A stretch of DNA of 64,000 nt from Bowdeniella nasicola (GTDB lineage: Bacteria > Actinomycetota > Actinomycetes > Actinomycetales > Actinomycetaceae). Positions 37,388-47,393 of this stretch are shown piece by piece. The stretch's first letter is position 1. Every line of letters begins with the position of its first letter. The translations under genes and the position numbers were made by a program. Location of the stretch: contig NZ_MQVR01000001.1 in the NCBI RefSeq assembly GCF_001907295.1, positions 1 through 64,000 of the forward strand, read 5' to 3'. The notes beneath the pieces are model-generated. The model was not told the DNA's origin. It ran no database searches and saw nothing but the letters and a program-made list of their open reading frames with translations.

Positions 37388-37543
37388 GTGTCCCATCGCA
37401 CACGCGTAGCGCTCCGCTTCGCTTCCCAGGAGGCGGCAGGCGCGTGGTAACCTGGCGTTTGCCGTAATCTTCGGCCACGGATGCGTCGTGCCCGGGAGAA
37501 CATGCCCCGGAGCTCTGTGCAACGAAATCATAAGGAGAAGCCT

Positions 37544-37813
37544 GTGCCGCTGAGCAAGGACGTCAAAGAACAGATCATCGCCGAGTACGCCACCCATGAG
37601 GGCGACACCGGCTCCCCGGAGGTCCAGGTTGCGCTGCTGACCAAGCGCATCAAGGATCTCACCGAACACTTCAAGACCCACAAGCATGACCACCACTCCC
37701 GTCGTGGCCTCATGCTGCTGGTCGGTCAGCGTCGTCGCCTGCTTGATTACCTCAAGAAGATCGACATCGAGCGCTACCGCTCCCTAATCGAACGTCTCGG
37801 CATTCGCCGCTAG
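37544..37813 (+). CDS. rpsO: 30S ribosomal protein S15
   Basis: An 89-residue S15, with [48 protein letters not shown] and the C-terminal [13 protein letters not shown]. The GTG start at 37544 follows aaggaga. It is followed by a strong terminator, and pnp lies next, the widespread rpsO-pnp pair. Confidence 0.97.
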   Translation: MPLSKDVKEQIIAEYATHEGDTGSPEVQVALLTKRIKDLTEHFKTHKHDHHSRRGLMLLVGQRRRLLDYLKKIDIERYRSLIERLGIRR

Positions 37814-37820
37814 ACGAAAT

Positions 37821-37843
37821 CGGCCCGGGCTAAGCCCGGGCCG
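37821..37843 (+). terminator. rpsO terminator
   Basis: CGGCCCGGGC and GCCCGGGCCG form a perfect 10-bp stem with a TAA loop, followed by TCTTAG. Confidence 0.8.
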
Positions 37844-37851
37844 TCTTAGCG

Positions 37852-37873
37852 CCCGCCGTAAAATAGCGGCGGG
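37852..37873 (+). other. hairpin in the rpsO-pnp interval
   Basis: CCCGCCG/CGGCGGG (37852-37858 with 37867-37873) has loop TAAAATAG, 8 nt after the rpsO terminator. In E. coli a pnp leader hairpin cut by RNase III mediates autocontrol; a similar role is possible here. Confidence 0.4.
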
Positions 37874-37998
37874 GCAGGAACAAACTGAAGAGTGCCACGC
37901 TGCCTGCCCGGTCCTCGGTGGTGGCTTCCGGAACGAGAGACTTCCGTGAGCTTCGATCGATGACCGTCGGGTAAGTGGCCATGACACAGGAAGGTGCC

Positions 37999-40332
37999 AT
38001 GGAAGGCCCAGAAATCACATTCGCCGAAGCCGTCATCGACAACGGCTCGTTCGGAACGCGCACCGTGCGCTTCGAAACCGGGCGGCTCGCCCGCCAGGCC
38101 GCCGGAAGCGCGGTCGTCTACCTCGATGAGGACACGATGGTCCTGTCGGCCACCGCGGCCGGCAAGAACCCGAAGGACCAGTTCGACTTCTTCCCGCTGA
38201 CCGTCGACGTCGAAGAGCGCCAGTATGCCGCGGGCAAGATCCCCGGCTCGTTCTTCCGTCGCGAAGGCCGCCCGACGACCGACGCGATCCTCGCGTGCCG
38301 CCTCATCGACCGCCCGCTGCGCCCCGCCTTCGTCAAGGGCCTGCGCAACGAGGTTCAGATCGTCGAAACCATCCTAGCCATCCACCCGGATGACGCCTAC
38401 GACGTCGTCGCGATCAACGCCGCCTCGATGTCCACGCAGATCGCTGGCCTGCCGTTCTCCGGCCCGATCGGTGGCGTGCGTATCGCCCTGATCGACAACC
38501 AGTGGGTCGCATTCCCACGCTACAGCGAGCTCGAGCGCGCCGTGTTCTCGATGGTCGTGGCCGGCCGCATCGTCGGTGACGACGTCGCCGTCATGATGGT
38601 CGAGGCCGAGGCCACCGACAACGCCTGGGATCTCGTGAAGAACCAGGGCGCGACCGCGCCGACTGAAGAGGTCGTCGCCGAGGGCCTGGAGGCCGCGAAG
38701 CCGTTCATCAAGGCGCTATGCGAAGCCCAGCTCGTCGTCGCGGAAAAGACCGCGAAGCCGACCGCTGACTTCCCGCTGTTCCTCGACTACCAGGACGATG
38801 CCTTCGCCGCCGTCGAGAAGCACTCGACGGACTACCTGAAGAAGGCCATCACGATCTCCGGCAAGCTCGAGCGCGAAGCCGAGATCGACGCCGGCCGCGA
38901 CGAGATGCTCGAAGCCCTCGGCGAAGAGTTCGAAGGCCGCGAAAAGGAACTGTCGGCCGCCTACCGCCAGCTGACGAAGAACCTCGTGCGTCACCGCACC
39001 CTCACCGAGGGCGTCCGCATGGACGGCCGCGGCCTGAAGGACATCCGGACGCTGTCCGCCGAGGTCGAGGTCCTGCCGCGCGTGCACGGCTCCGCGATCT
39101 TCGAGCGCGGCGAGACGCAGATCCTGGGCGTTACCACCCTCAACATGCTGCGCATGGAACAGCAGATCGACTCCCTGAGCCCGATCACCTCCAAGCGCTA
39201 CATGCACAACTACAACTTCCCGCCGTACTCGACCGGTGAGACCGGCCGCGTCGGCTCCCCGAAGCGCCGCGAAATCGGCCACGGTGCGCTCGCCGAGCGC
39301 GCGCTCGTGCCGGTGCTGCCGAGCCGCGAGGAATTCCCCTACGCGATCCGCCAGGTCTCCGAGGCGCTCGGATCCAACGGCTCGACCTCGATGGGGTCCG
39401 TCTGCGCCTCGACGCTGTCACTGCTGCAGGCCGGTGTGCCGCTGCGCGCGCCCGTCGCCGGTATCGCCATGGGCCTCATGAGCGATGAGGTCGACGGCGA
39501 GACCCGCTACGCCGCGCTGACCGATATCCTCGGCGCCGAAGATGCCTTCGGCGACATGGACTTCAAGGTCGCCGGTACCCGCGAGTTCGTCACCGCGATC
39601 CAGCTCGACACCAAGCTCGACGGCATCCCGTCCGATGAGCTGGCCAAGGCCCTGTCGCAGGCCCGCGACGCCCGCCTGCACATCCTGGACGTCATGAACG
39701 AAGCAATCGACGCGCCCGACGAGATGGCCGCCACCGCGCCGCGCATCATCGCCGTGAAGATCCCCGTCGACAAGATCGGTGAGGTCATCGGCCCCAAGGG
39801 CAAGATGATCAACCAGATCCAGGAAGACACCGGCGCCGAGCTCACGATTGAGGACGACGGCACCGTCTACATCGGCGCCTCTGACGGTGCGGCCGCGGAT
39901 GCCGCCCGCGACGCCGTCAACGCCATTGCGAACCCGCAGATGCCGGAAATCGGCGAGCGCTTCGTCGGCACGGTCGTCAAGACCACGACGTTCGGCGCGT
40001 TCGTCTCCCTGTCCCCGGGCAAGGACGGTCTGCTGCACGTCTCGCAGATCCGTCGCCTCGTCGGCGGCAAGCGCGTCGAAAACGTCGACGACGTCCTGCC
40101 CGTCGGCTCTAAGGTCCAGGTCGAACTGGCCGAGATCGATGACCGCGGCAAGCTCTCGCTGCACGCCGTCGTCGAGGGCGAAGAAAACGACGGCTCCGAT
40201 GAGGGCGAATCGGGCGAGGACTCGGGCCGCGAAGAGCGCTCCGAGCGTCGCCGCGGCAACGGCGATGACCGTCGACGCGAGCGTCGTCCGCGCCAGCGCA
40301 CCCGTCGCCGCCGCGATGATGACTCCGAGTAG
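37999..40332 (+). CDS. pnp: polyribonucleotide nucleotidyltransferase (PNPase)
   Basis: A 777-residue phosphorolytic 3'-5' exoribonuclease. It has two RNase PH domains ([48 protein letters not shown]-type [16 protein letters not shown]), the KH domain ([19 protein letters not shown]) and S1 domain ([20 protein letters not shown]). A highly charged tail of about 50 residues rich in Glu, Asp and Arg follows. The start at 37999 was chosen for its AGGAAGG site; in-frame GTG 37975 and ATG 37981 lack one. The charged tail may recruit RNA or partners. Confidence 0.95.
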   Translation: MEGPEITFAEAVIDNGSFGTRTVRFETGRLARQAAGSAVVYLDEDTMVLSATAAGKNPKDQFDFFPLTVDVEERQYAAGKIPGSFFRREGRPTTDAILACRLIDRPLRPAFVKGLRNEVQIVETILAIHPDDAYDVVAINAASMSTQIAGLPFSGPIGGVRIALIDNQWVAFPRYSELERAVFSMVVAGRIVGDDVAVMMVEAEATDNAWDLVKNQGATAPTEEVVAEGLEAAKPFIKALCEAQLVVAEKTAKPTADFPLFLDYQDDAFAAVEKHSTDYLKKAITISGKLEREAEIDAGRDEMLEALGEEFEGREKELSAAYRQLTKNLVRHRTLTEGVRMDGRGLKDIRTLSAEVEVLPRVHGSAIFERGETQILGVTTLNMLRMEQQIDSLSPITSKRYMHNYNFPPYSTGETGRVGSPKRREIGHGALAERALVPVLPSREEFPYAIRQVSEALGSNGSTSMGSVCASTLSLLQAGVPLRAPVAGIAMGLMSDEVDGETRYAALTDILGAEDAFGDMDFKVAGTREFVTAIQLDTKLDGIPSDELAKALSQARDARLHILDVMNEAIDAPDEMAATAPRIIAVKIPVDKIGEVIGPKGKMINQIQEDTGAELTIEDDGTVYIGASDGAAADAARDAVNAIANPQMPEIGERFVGTVVKTTTFGAFVSLSPGKDGLLHVSQIRRLVGGKRVENVDDVLPVGSKVQVELAEIDDRGKLSLHAVVEGEENDGSDEGESGEDSGREERSERRRGNGDDRRRERRPRQRTRRRRDDDSE

Positions 40333-40349
40333 CCACTAGCTCAATTCGG

Positions 40350-40376
40350 CCGGCTACCCCGCTTTGGGGTGGTCGG
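40350..40376 (+). terminator. pnp terminator
   Basis: CCGGCTACCCC pairs with GGGGTGGTCGG (two G-U pairs, loop GCTTT), followed shortly by TTTT. Confidence 0.75.
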
Positions 40377-40422
40377 ACGTTTTGTCTCCTGGACCGCCTG
40401 GGGGACACCTGCGGGGCGCTGT

Positions 40423-40428
40423 TACGTT
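40423..40428 (+). promoter_or_regulatory. leaderless -10 box of dapB
   Basis: TACGTT ends 6 nt before the ATG at 40435 and no ribosome site is present. Confidence 0.5.
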
Positions 40429-40434
40429 AAAGCC

Positions 40435-41184
40435 ATGACGAACGTAGCCGTACTGGGAGCCCGCGGGCGCATGGGAAAAACCGTGTGCCAGGCCGTGACC
40501 GATGCCGACGACCTGCAGCTCGTTGCCGAGCTCGACGCGGGCGATGAGGTCACACGCGAGACGGTCGCGGGCGCGGACGCCGTCGTCGACTTCACCGTTC
40601 CCGATGCGACGAAGGGCAACGTGCTTGCAGCCCTGGCAGCCGGTTGCCACGTCGTCGTCGGCACGACCGGGTGGACCGATGCGGGGCTCGCGGAAGTCGA
40701 GGCGGCGGCTGGGGCGGCCGGCCGGAACGTCATCATTGCACCGAACTTCGCGCTCTCGTCCGTGCTCGCGATGCATTTTGCGGCGCTGGCGGCGCCGTAT
40801 TTTGAGTCCGCGGAGGTGATCGAGCTGCATCACCCGAAGAAGCTCGATGCGCCCAGCGGCACCGCGGCCGCGACGGCGAAAAAGATTGCGGCGGCGCGCG
40901 CGGCGTCGGGTTCGGCGGCGATGCCGGATGCGACGGCGGCCGATCCGGACGGGACGCGTGGCGGGCTCATCGACGGCGTGCGCGTGCATGCGCTACGCGT
41001 TAGCGGCCTGACCGCCCACGAGGAAATCCTGCTCGGCAACCCCGGCGAGCTGCTGACGATTCGGACGGACTCCTTCGATCGGCAGTCCTTCATGCCTGGA
41101 GTTTTGCTCGCGGTGCGCAAGGTGGGTGGGCTGCCGGGACTTACCGTCGGCCTCGATCACGTGATGGACCTGCCCGGGCGCTAG
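40435..41184 (+). CDS. dapB: 4-hydroxy-tetrahydrodipicolinate reductase
   Basis: A 249-residue NAD(P)H enzyme of the diaminopimelate/lysine pathway. The dinucleotide motif is VAVLGARGRMGKTV. The catalytic block ELHHPKKLDAPSGTA is intact, and SLRxxGLTAHEEI-like RVSGLTAHEEILLGNPGE follows. It acts after DapA, encoded separately at 49.7 kb. The start at 40435 lies 6 nt after TACGTT, overriding a longer in-frame start within the pnp terminator. Confidence 0.95.
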   Translation: MTNVAVLGARGRMGKTVCQAVTDADDLQLVAELDAGDEVTRETVAGADAVVDFTVPDATKGNVLAALAAGCHVVVGTTGWTDAGLAEVEAAAGAAGRNVIIAPNFALSSVLAMHFAALAAPYFESAEVIELHHPKKLDAPSGTAAATAKKIAAARAASGSAAMPDATAADPDGTRGGLIDGVRVHALRVSGLTAHEEILLGNPGELLTIRTDSFDRQSFMPGVLLAVRKVGGLPGLTVGLDHVMDLPGR

Positions 41185-41218
41185 GTTTCAGCCGGGGCGC
41201 TAGCCGCTTTCTGCGGCG

Positions 41219-42111
41219 CTAGGCGTTTTGCACGGCGCGCGGCTCTTTCCACAGCGCGGTCGCGGCGAGGAATGCGATCGCTCCGATCGCGGCGAGGATG
41301 CCCGCGGTCGTGGCGAGCCCGAGGCGCGCGCCCAGCGTGCCGGCGATCGGGTAGGTGAGCAGGAAGCAGGCGTGCGAGAGCGAGAACTGCGCCGCGAAGA
41401 CGGCCGGGCGGGTTTCTTCGGTCGAGGCGCGGCGCAACAGGCGCGCCGACGGCGTGAGCACGAGTGCGTTGGCGGCTCCGGGAACGGTCCATAGCGCGAG
41501 CAGCAGCGGCCAGGACACGTCGGTCCCAAACGCCGCGAGCACGGCCGCGATCGCCGCGAGTGCCGCGGGCAGGGCGAGGTCTCCGGCGAGCATCACGGGC
41601 CGGTCGGGCACTGAATCGAGGACGCGCGGCAGGACGAGCACGACCGTGTTGACGATGACGAACGCCGCGCACGCCGCGGGTCAGCCGCTGCAGGAACGGT
41701 GCGGGCGCGTCTGGTCGGTGGGGTGGCAGCGCGGTCGCCCCTACGAGCAGGGCGCTGCCGACAAATCCGATGACGGTGCCGAGGAAGAGGTTGCTGTAGG
41801 ACAGGAATGTGAGCAGCGCCGCGGCGAGCATGGGGGGAGAGGACCGATTCGAGGTCGTAGGCGAGGCGCGAGAGTGACAGCGCCGCGGTGTAGTCGCGCT
41901 CGTCGGGCAAAATTTCGGGGATGATGGCCTGGAACGTCGGCGTAAACGTCGCCGATGCGGCCTGCAGGACGAAGATGAGGACGTAAATCTGCCAGGCTTC
42001 GCTCACCCAGGGCAGGCCGAGCGCGACGGTGAGCAGGCCGGTGCCGATGAGGGTGATGACCTGCGCGCTGAAGAGTTTTGCGTAGGAGGGGTTACGCAGC
42101 ACGTGGAGCAT
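41219..42111 (-). pseudogene. MFS transporter with internal deletion and two frameshifts
   Basis: Three successive minus-strand frames together encode parts of one MFS protein. The N-terminus (VLRNPSYAKLFSAQVITLIG ... ALSLSRLAYDLESVLSP) runs to about 41830. A middle part (LAAALLTFLSYSNLFLGTVI) runs to about 41680. The C-terminal part (VLVLPRVLDSVPDRPVMLAG ... LGLATTAGILAAIGAIAFLA) ends at 41219. Near residue 33 LLTVALGL jumps to PWVSEAWQIYVLIF, so roughly 60 residues covering helices 2-3 appear to be missing, judging from the usual 12-helix layout. It cannot make a working transporter. Confidence 0.75.
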
Positions 42112-42157
42112 GGGATGAGTATTCCACCGCGGCGCATGGGGAGGAAATCAAGCGGAG

Positions 42158-42163
42158 TACGCT
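42158..42163 (+). promoter_or_regulatory. leaderless -10 box of the DUF4232 lipoprotein gene
   Basis: TACGCT ends 6 nt before the ATG at 42170. Confidence 0.4.
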
Positions 42164-42169
42164 GAGAAT

Positions 42170-42709
42170 ATGAGATGCGTGCGAGTAATGCTGCTGGGGG
42201 CAGCGCTGGCGCTGAGTGCGTGCGGCGGCAGCGTTCCCGAGGCAACGCCGAGCAGCACGTCGGCGGCGAATCCGTCGCGATCCTGTCTCGCATCGGAGCT
42301 CATTTACGACCTCACCGTGCCCGAGGCGGGCCGCGGCGAGGGCTACGTCGTCATCAATATCCGCGCGGCCGGTGGCGGCACGTGCCAGCTCGAGGGGTAT
42401 CCGAAGGTGGCGTTCGCGAATCAGGCGGGGACGTCGGAGAGCGGGCTGCCCGCGCAGCAGCAGCCGGGGGAGAATGCGCGGTATGAAGTGCGGCCGGGGA
42501 CGGTGGTTCCGCTCGTGGTCCAGCTGCGGACGCAGGATGCGGTCGGGAGCCCGTGCGAATTGCAGCACGCGAACGGCATCATCGTGACGCCGCCGGGCGG
42601 CGAGGTCGGCACGTTCCTGGAATACCCGACGGACGTCTGCTCGGATATGGACCAGCCAATGCTGAAGGTGTGGCCGCTCGGCGTGACGTTCGATCAGGCC
42701 TACGGCTAG
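42170..42709 (+). CDS. DUF4232-domain lipoprotein
   Basis: A 179-residue exported lipoprotein. The signal ends in the lipobox LALSAC, with Cys18 as the lipidation site. The mature part has a Ser/Thr-rich linker and a beta-sandwich DUF4232-like domain, with paired cysteines (SRSCLASEL...GTCQLEGYPKVAF...SPCELQHANG...DVCSDM). The family has no established biochemical role. The -10-like TACGCT sits 6 nt before the ATG. It converges on the GNAT gene. Confidence 0.75.
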   Translation: MRCVRVMLLGAALALSACGGSVPEATPSSTSAANPSRSCLASELIYDLTVPEAGRGEGYVVINIRAAGGGTCQLEGYPKVAFANQAGTSESGLPAQQQPGENARYEVRPGTVVPLVVQLRTQDAVGSPCELQHANGIIVTPPGGEVGTFLEYPTDVCSDMDQPMLKVWPLGVTFDQAYG

Positions 42710-42727
42710 GTCGAGCCGCGGCTGGTG

Positions 42728-43294
42728 TTAGGAGGAGCGCTCGGGCAGCAGCGTGTACCAGCCGACCTGGCTGAGGCGCTCGCCCGCGACGTCGAGGTCG
42801 CGCTTCATCCCGAGCGGCGCGAAGCCGGCGGAGGTGAGGAAGCGCGTGCGGCTTTCTTCGCCCGCCACCGCCCACGTGACAATGCCGGGCAGTGCGAACG
42901 TATCCGCATAGTCCATGAGGGCCGCGAGCAGGCGCGAGCCGTGGCCCGCGCGCTGGTCCGCGCCGCGCACGTCGAGGCCGGAGATTTCCGCGTGGATCAC
43001 GCCGTGCCCGTCGGGCGTTGCCACGGGTTCGGGCAGCGCGACGAGGCTCCCGTATCCGACGACGCGGTCCGCGCGCAGCGCGACGACGACCGCGGACTTG
43101 GCTGGCAGCGAGGCGATCGTTCGGCGCCACACGTCGGCGCCAACCATCGCGTCGATCTGCGCGCGCGCCGCCTCGGGCACCGCGCCGCCGAAAGCTGCGG
43201 CGATGTCCTCGATCAGCGCGTGGCGTTGGATCTCCCAAATCCGTGGCGCATCGTCGAGCACGGCGGGGCGGACAGAGACATCGGGAAGAGGCAT
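42728..43294 (-). CDS. GNAT family N-acetyltransferase
   Basis: A 188-residue single-domain GNAT protein: VRPAVLDDAPRIWEIQRHAL at the start, AEISGLDVRGADQRAGHGSRLLAAL as the acetyl-CoA-binding strand and loop, and TSAGFAPLGMKRDL near the end. The substrate is unknown. On the minus strand TAGGGT (43306-43301) lies exactly 6 nt before the ATG, so the transcript is probably leaderless and independent of the ABC operon, whose terminator is just upstream. Confidence 0.8.
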   Translation of the reverse strand: MPLPDVSVRPAVLDDAPRIWEIQRHALIEDIAAAFGGAVPEAARAQIDAMVGADVWRRTIASLPAKSAVVVALRADRVVGYGSLVALPEPVATPDGHGVIHAEISGLDVRGADQRAGHGSRLLAALMDYADTFALPGIVTWAVAGEESRTRFLTSAGFAPLGMKRDLDVAGERLSQVGWYTLLPERSS

Positions 43295-43300
43295 GGCTCC

Positions 43301-43306
43301 ACCCTA
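43301..43306 (-). promoter_or_regulatory. leaderless -10 box of the GNAT gene
   Basis: TAGGGT on the minus strand, 6 nt before the ATG ending at 43294. Confidence 0.45.
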
Positions 43307-43311
43307 CGCGA

Positions 43312-43348
43312 CGATGCGCCGACCCCCACTCGGGGCGCCGGCGCATCG
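43312..43348 (-). terminator. terminator of the AfuABC-type operon
   Basis: CGATGCGCCG (43312-43321) pairs with CGGCGCATCG (43339-43348), enclosing a CCCC/GGGG inner stem. It lies 13 nt after the ABC ATPase stop. Confidence 0.7.
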
Positions 43349-43361
43349 CGTCGAGGTGCGG

Positions 43362-44510
43362 CTAGTCGCGGTTCGGCAGCAGCCAGGAGCGCTCCGAGTT
43401 GAAGTCGATTCGGACCTCGCTGCCTTCGGCGTGGATGGTTTCGGGATCGGGGTCTGCTTCGATCACGACGATCGTGCCGTGCTCGGTTTCGACCTCATAT
43501 TCGACGTTTTCGCCGTAGAACACCGCGGCGAGGATCTGGCCGTGGTCGCCGACGACGTCATGTGCCTGCTCGCTGGAGTCGACCTTCTCGAGTCGCACGG
43601 ACTCGGGACGGACGAGGACGAGCGCGTCCGATCCGGCCCCGATATCCGGGTGTGCCGGGATCGTGAACTCACGTTCCAGGACGCGCACCCGCGCGTTTCC
43701 GTCGGCGACCTCGAGGACATCGACGGCAAGGAAGTTCGCGCGGCCGATGAAGTCGGCGACGAAGACCGATGCCGGTCGACGATAGATCTCGTCGGGGCTG
43801 GCAGCCTGCTCGATCTTGCCGGCATTCATCACGACGATGCGGTCGGACAGGGTCATCGCCTCGGACTGATCGTGGGTGACGTACAGGCTCGTGATGCCGA
43901 GCCGGTGCTGCAGGCGGCGGATTTCCTGACGCATGCGCACACGCAGCTTCGCATCGAGGTTCGACAGCGGCTCGTCGAACAGCAGCACCTTGGGACGCAT
44001 GACCATCGCGCGCGCGAGCGCCACGCGTTGCTGCTGGCCGCCCGAGAGCTGGTTCGGCGCACGGTCGGCAAGCGCGTTGAGGTTCATCGACGTCAGCGCT
44101 ACGTCGACCTGCTCCCTAATCTCCGCGGCCGGGAGCTTCTTCAGCTTCAGGCCGTAGGCGATGTTTTCGCGCACGCTCAAGTGCGGGAAGAGGGCGTAGG
44201 ACTGGAACACCATCGCCATCGGCCGCTTATTGGGCGGCTGGTCGACGAGGTTGGTGCCATCGAGCTCGACGCGTCCGCTCGTCGCGTCCTCAAACCCCGC
44301 AACCATGCGTAGCGTCGTCGTTTTGCCGCAGCCCGAGGGGCCAAGGAGCGTGACGAACTCGCCGGGCGGGATGTCGAGGGTGATGCCATCGACGGCGTTG
44401 ACTGCGGTGGCGCCGGACCCGAAGGTCTTCACGAGGTTGTCGAGCTTGAGGCGCCCAACCTCGGGATCAGTGGGTTCCAGCACTTCGGGCTGGGTATTCG
44501 TCGTAGTCAT
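43362..44510 (-). CDS. ABC transporter ATP-binding protein (AfuC/FbpC type)
   Basis: A 382-residue ATPase with Walker A (GPSGCGKTT), Q-loop ([10 protein letters not shown]), signature [15 protein letters not shown], Walker B (LLFDEP) and the H-loop (VTHDQSEAM). A C-terminal TOBE region begins at about 250. This places it in the ferric/sugar-phosphate/spermidine importer group. It is one nt from the permease gene and third in the binding protein-permease-ATPase order. Confidence 0.9.
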   Translation of the reverse strand: MTTTNTQPEVLEPTDPEVGRLKLDNLVKTFGSGATAVNAVDGITLDIPPGEFVTLLGPSGCGKTTTLRMVAGFEDATSGRVELDGTNLVDQPPNKRPMAMVFQSYALFPHLSVRENIAYGLKLKKLPAAEIREQVDVALTSMNLNALADRAPNQLSGGQQQRVALARAMVMRPKVLLFDEPLSNLDAKLRVRMRQEIRRLQHRLGITSLYVTHDQSEAMTLSDRIVVMNAGKIEQAASPDEIYRRPASVFVADFIGRANFLAVDVLEVADGNARVRVLEREFTIPAHPDIGAGSDALVLVRPESVRLEKVDSSEQAHDVVGDHGQILAAVFYGENVEYEVETEHGTIVVIEADPDPETIHAEGSEVRIDFNSERSWLLPNRD

Positions 44511-44511
44511 A

Positions 44512-46266
44512 TCAGGCTCCTGCGGGGGTAATGGGGGCCTTGACCGCGGGATTGCCGCGGACAGCCAGGTTGATAATGCCGAGCACGCTCATGACGATGA
44601 CGATGAGGATCGTGCAGAAGGCGAATGCGTTGCCGAAGCGACCCGCGTCGACCTCCGAAAGGATCTGGGACGTCATGATTCGGGTGTGCGGCGTCGTGAT
44701 GAAGATGATCGGCGACAGCGTCGTCATCGAGCGCGCGAACGCGTAGGAAAGGCCGGTGAGGAACGCTGGCCGGATGAGCGGCAGTGTCACCGTCCTAAAC
44801 GTGGTCAGTCCGGAGGCGCCAAGGGAGATCGCGGCTTCGTCGATCGCTGGGTCGATCTGCTGCAGGGATGCGATGCCGGAGCGTTGACCGGCGGGCATCG
44901 AGCGCGCGATGAACACCATGACGATCGCGATCGCACCACCGAGGATTGCGCCACCGCCAGCGACGGCCGGCAACACCGTGACGCCACCAATCTTCAGCGG
45001 CGTGTTGAACGTGATCGCGTAGCCGATACCGATGACCGTGCCGGGGACGGCAAGACCGAGCATGCCGAAGAAGTCGAGCAGGTCGCGCCCACGCTTCAAG
45101 CGGCGGACGACGAGCCACGCGATGAGCATGCCGAGCACGCCCGCGATCGGCGTAGCGATCAGAGCGAGCAGCGTCGTATCGATGATGGCGTCGTTACCGA
45201 TGCCCGAGAGCAGGTACTTGAAGTTGTCGAGCGTGAACGTATTGTTGACGCCCAGAATCTTCACGAACGCGCCGACGAACACCGCAGCGTAAATGATGAT
45301 GACGACGGCGGTGACGAGCCCGATAACGCTCAGCAGCGAAACGCGCGCCTTCCACGACGTGATGAGACGACCCTGCCCTGCGGGCTTGCCCGTCACCGTC
45401 ACGGTTGAGGCGCGGCCGGTCCAGTACCGCTGGACGATAAAGACCAGTAGCGCCGGGATGAGCAGCACCAGTGAGTAGGCCGAGCCCGCTGCGGTGTTGT
45501 ATTCGCCCGTGATTGCGATGTAGGCGCGCGATGCTAAGACGGTGTAGTCGCCGCCAATGACGAGCGGATTCGCCAGGTCGGCGATCGCCTCGACGAATAG
45601 CAACAGGAACGACGCGGCGAAACCGGGGACGAGCAATGGGAGCGTCACGGTGCGGAAAATCTTCCACTTCGACGCGCCAAGGGACGCCGCGGCTTCTTCC
45701 ATCGCGGGATCAAGCGAGCGCAGCATGCCGAGCAGGTTCATGTAGGCCACGGGGAAGAACGACAGCGACAGCACGAGTGTGAGTCCGTCGAGGCCGTAAA
45801 TGTTCCACGGCATGCCGAGCAGCTGGTTCGAGATCATGCCGTTGCGGCCGAAGAGCGTGATGGCCGCCGTCGCCACAGCAAACGGCGGGGAGACGATCGG
45901 CAGGAGCACAATGAGGTGCAAAAACTTTTTGCCTTTGAAGTCCAAGCGAGCCTGCGCATAAGCGAACAGGAAACCGAGAAGGGTTCCGATCGCGCCGACG
46001 AGGACGCCAAGGACGACGGTGTTGCGGATAATCCGCAGATTCACTGGGGATGTGAAGATCCGGCCGAGGGCAGCAAGGCCCTCTTCGCCGAAGGCTTTCG
46101 ACAGGATCTGGATCAGGGGCAACCCGATAAGGATCGTCAAAATGATGAGAACCGCGACGATCAGGCTGATCGTGATGGGATCCTGCCGTACCCGAGTGCG
46201 GGCAGAGCCCGCCGCCGCGGGGGCCGCGGCGGCGGGGTCAGCAGCGAGCTGAGCCGTTGTGCTCAT
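44512..46266 (-). CDS. fused ABC transporter permease (AfuB/FbpB type)
   Basis: A 584-residue permease holding two tandem transport domains, about 12 membrane segments in all. Each half has an EAA loop for contact with the ATPase: EEAAASLGASKWKIF at about 215 and DEAAISLGASGLTTF at about 490. A single fused permease is the hallmark of the Fbp/Afu/Sfu class of importers. The Ala/Pro-rich N-terminus of about 25 residues is cytosolic. It lies 18 nt downstream of the binding-protein gene. Confidence 0.9.
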   Translation of the reverse strand: MSTTAQLAADPAAAAPAAAGSARTRVRQDPITISLIVAVLIILTILIGLPLIQILSKAFGEEGLAALGRIFTSPVNLRIIRNTVVLGVLVGAIGTLLGFLFAYAQARLDFKGKKFLHLIVLLPIVSPPFAVATAAITLFGRNGMISNQLLGMPWNIYGLDGLTLVLSLSFFPVAYMNLLGMLRSLDPAMEEAAASLGASKWKIFRTVTLPLLVPGFAASFLLLFVEAIADLANPLVIGGDYTVLASRAYIAITGEYNTAAGSAYSLVLLIPALLVFIVQRYWTGRASTVTVTGKPAGQGRLITSWKARVSLLSVIGLVTAVVIIIYAAVFVGAFVKILGVNNTFTLDNFKYLLSGIGNDAIIDTTLLALIATPIAGVLGMLIAWLVVRRLKRGRDLLDFFGMLGLAVPGTVIGIGYAITFNTPLKIGGVTVLPAVAGGGAILGGAIAIVMVFIARSMPAGQRSGIASLQQIDPAIDEAAISLGASGLTTFRTVTLPLIRPAFLTGLSYAFARSMTTLSPIIFITTPHTRIMTSQILSEVDAGRFGNAFAFCTILIVIVMSVLGIINLAVRGNPAVKAPITPAGA

Positions 46267-46284
46267 GAGGAGTCCTGCTCGACG

Positions 46285-47334
46285 CTAGTCACGCGGCGCT
46301 GCCGCGATCTCTTCGTCGAACCGGGCGGTCAGGCCGGGCTTCGACTCGGAGGCCTTCGCGAAGTCGTAGTCGATGAGATTCACATCATCGAGCTTGACCA
46401 TACGCTCATCGACCTTCGCTTCCGGGTGAGTGAGCACCTGGTAGGAGCCGACGGTCTGGCCGATGTTCTGGGCTTCCGCCGAGATCGCGAAGTCGATGTA
46501 CTTCTTCGCCGCATCGGCGTTCTTCGCGCCCGCGATCATCGCGACGCCGCCCACCTCATAACCGGTGCCTTCCTTCGGGAAGCTCACCTTGAGGTCGCTC
46601 ATGCCTTCTTCCTGGTACTTCACGCAGTCGTGGGAGAAGACGAGACCGACGCCCACTTCGCCACGACCCGCGACCTGGCCGGGAGCGGTGCCCGACTTGG
46701 TGTACTGCAGGACGTTGGGATGCATCTTCTTCATAAAGTCGAGGCCGCCGTCTTCACCGCCGTTGAGCACTACCTGCGTCCACAGCGTCGTGAACGCGGT
46801 GCCCGAGGTCGACGGATGTGCCGTCGAGACCTGCTGCTTCAGCTTCGGATCGAGCAGGTCATCCCAGCTGTCGGGAAGCTCAACGCCGAGCTTGTCCAGG
46901 ACGGCCTGGTTGGAGCAGAACCCGAGGACGCCGACGTACACGCCCGTCCACATGTGGTTCGGATCCTTGTACTTGTCCGGGATTTTGGCCGCTTCGGGCG
47001 AGTCATATTCCTGAAGGAGCCCCTGCTTGACCGCAGCGCCATAGCCGTCGACCGGGCCACCATGCCACACGTCGAACTCGGGGCTGTCCTTCGCGGATGC
47101 GAGACGGGCGACCGTTTCACCCGAGGACAGGCGCACGAAGTTGGCCTTGATGCCCGTCTTTGCCGTGAACGCTTCGGTCCACTTCTGGCACAGGTCTTCC
47201 ATCGCGCCGCACGCCACCGTGATGCTGCCGCCGGAACCGTCGCCATCGCCGCCGGATTCGTCGGAGCCGCAGGCCGTAAGGGAGAGAGCAAGCGCCATAG
47301 CGCTCGCGGTAACTGTCATTTTCCGAAACTGCAT
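46285..47334 (-). CDS. ABC transporter substrate-binding lipoprotein (AfuA/FbpA type)
   Basis: A 349-residue lipoprotein: the signal ends at LSLTAC, followed by a Gly/Asp/Ser linker. The domain reads as the AfuA/FbpA group: VACGAMEDLCQKWTEAF, TGIKANFVRLSSGETVARL, FDVWHGG, GVYVGVLGFCSN and DSWDDLLDPKLKQQVSTAHP. Members bind Fe3+, 2-aminoethylphosphonate or, for AfuA, sugar phosphates. The linked phosphodiesterase favours a phosphate ester (inference). The start at 47334 follows gaggaggaa; an upstream GTG is less likely. A 7-bp inverted repeat is in the leader. Confidence 0.85.
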   Translation of the reverse strand: MQFRKMTVTASAMALALSLTACGSDESGGDGDGSGGSITVACGAMEDLCQKWTEAFTAKTGIKANFVRLSSGETVARLASAKDSPEFDVWHGGPVDGYGAAVKQGLLQEYDSPEAAKIPDKYKDPNHMWTGVYVGVLGFCSNQAVLDKLGVELPDSWDDLLDPKLKQQVSTAHPSTSGTAFTTLWTQVVLNGGEDGGLDFMKKMHPNVLQYTKSGTAPGQVAGRGEVGVGLVFSHDCVKYQEEGMSDLKVSFPKEGTGYEVGGVAMIAGAKNADAAKKYIDFAISAEAQNIGQTVGSYQVLTHPEAKVDERMVKLDDVNLIDYDFAKASESKPGLTARFDEEIAAAPRD

Positions 47335-47347
47335 GGTTTCCTCCTCA

Positions 47348-47365
47348 TTGAGTGGTGACACTCAA
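47348..47365 (-). promoter_or_regulatory. inverted repeat in the binding-protein gene leader
   Basis: TTGAGTG-N4-CACTCAA, a perfect 7-bp inverted repeat, lies just upstream of the ribosome site and downstream of the likely transcription start. It could act as an operator or an RNA hairpin near the ribosome site. Confidence 0.45.
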
Positions 47366-47393
47366 AGAATCCCAGGAATTCCGGAGTTTTTGG

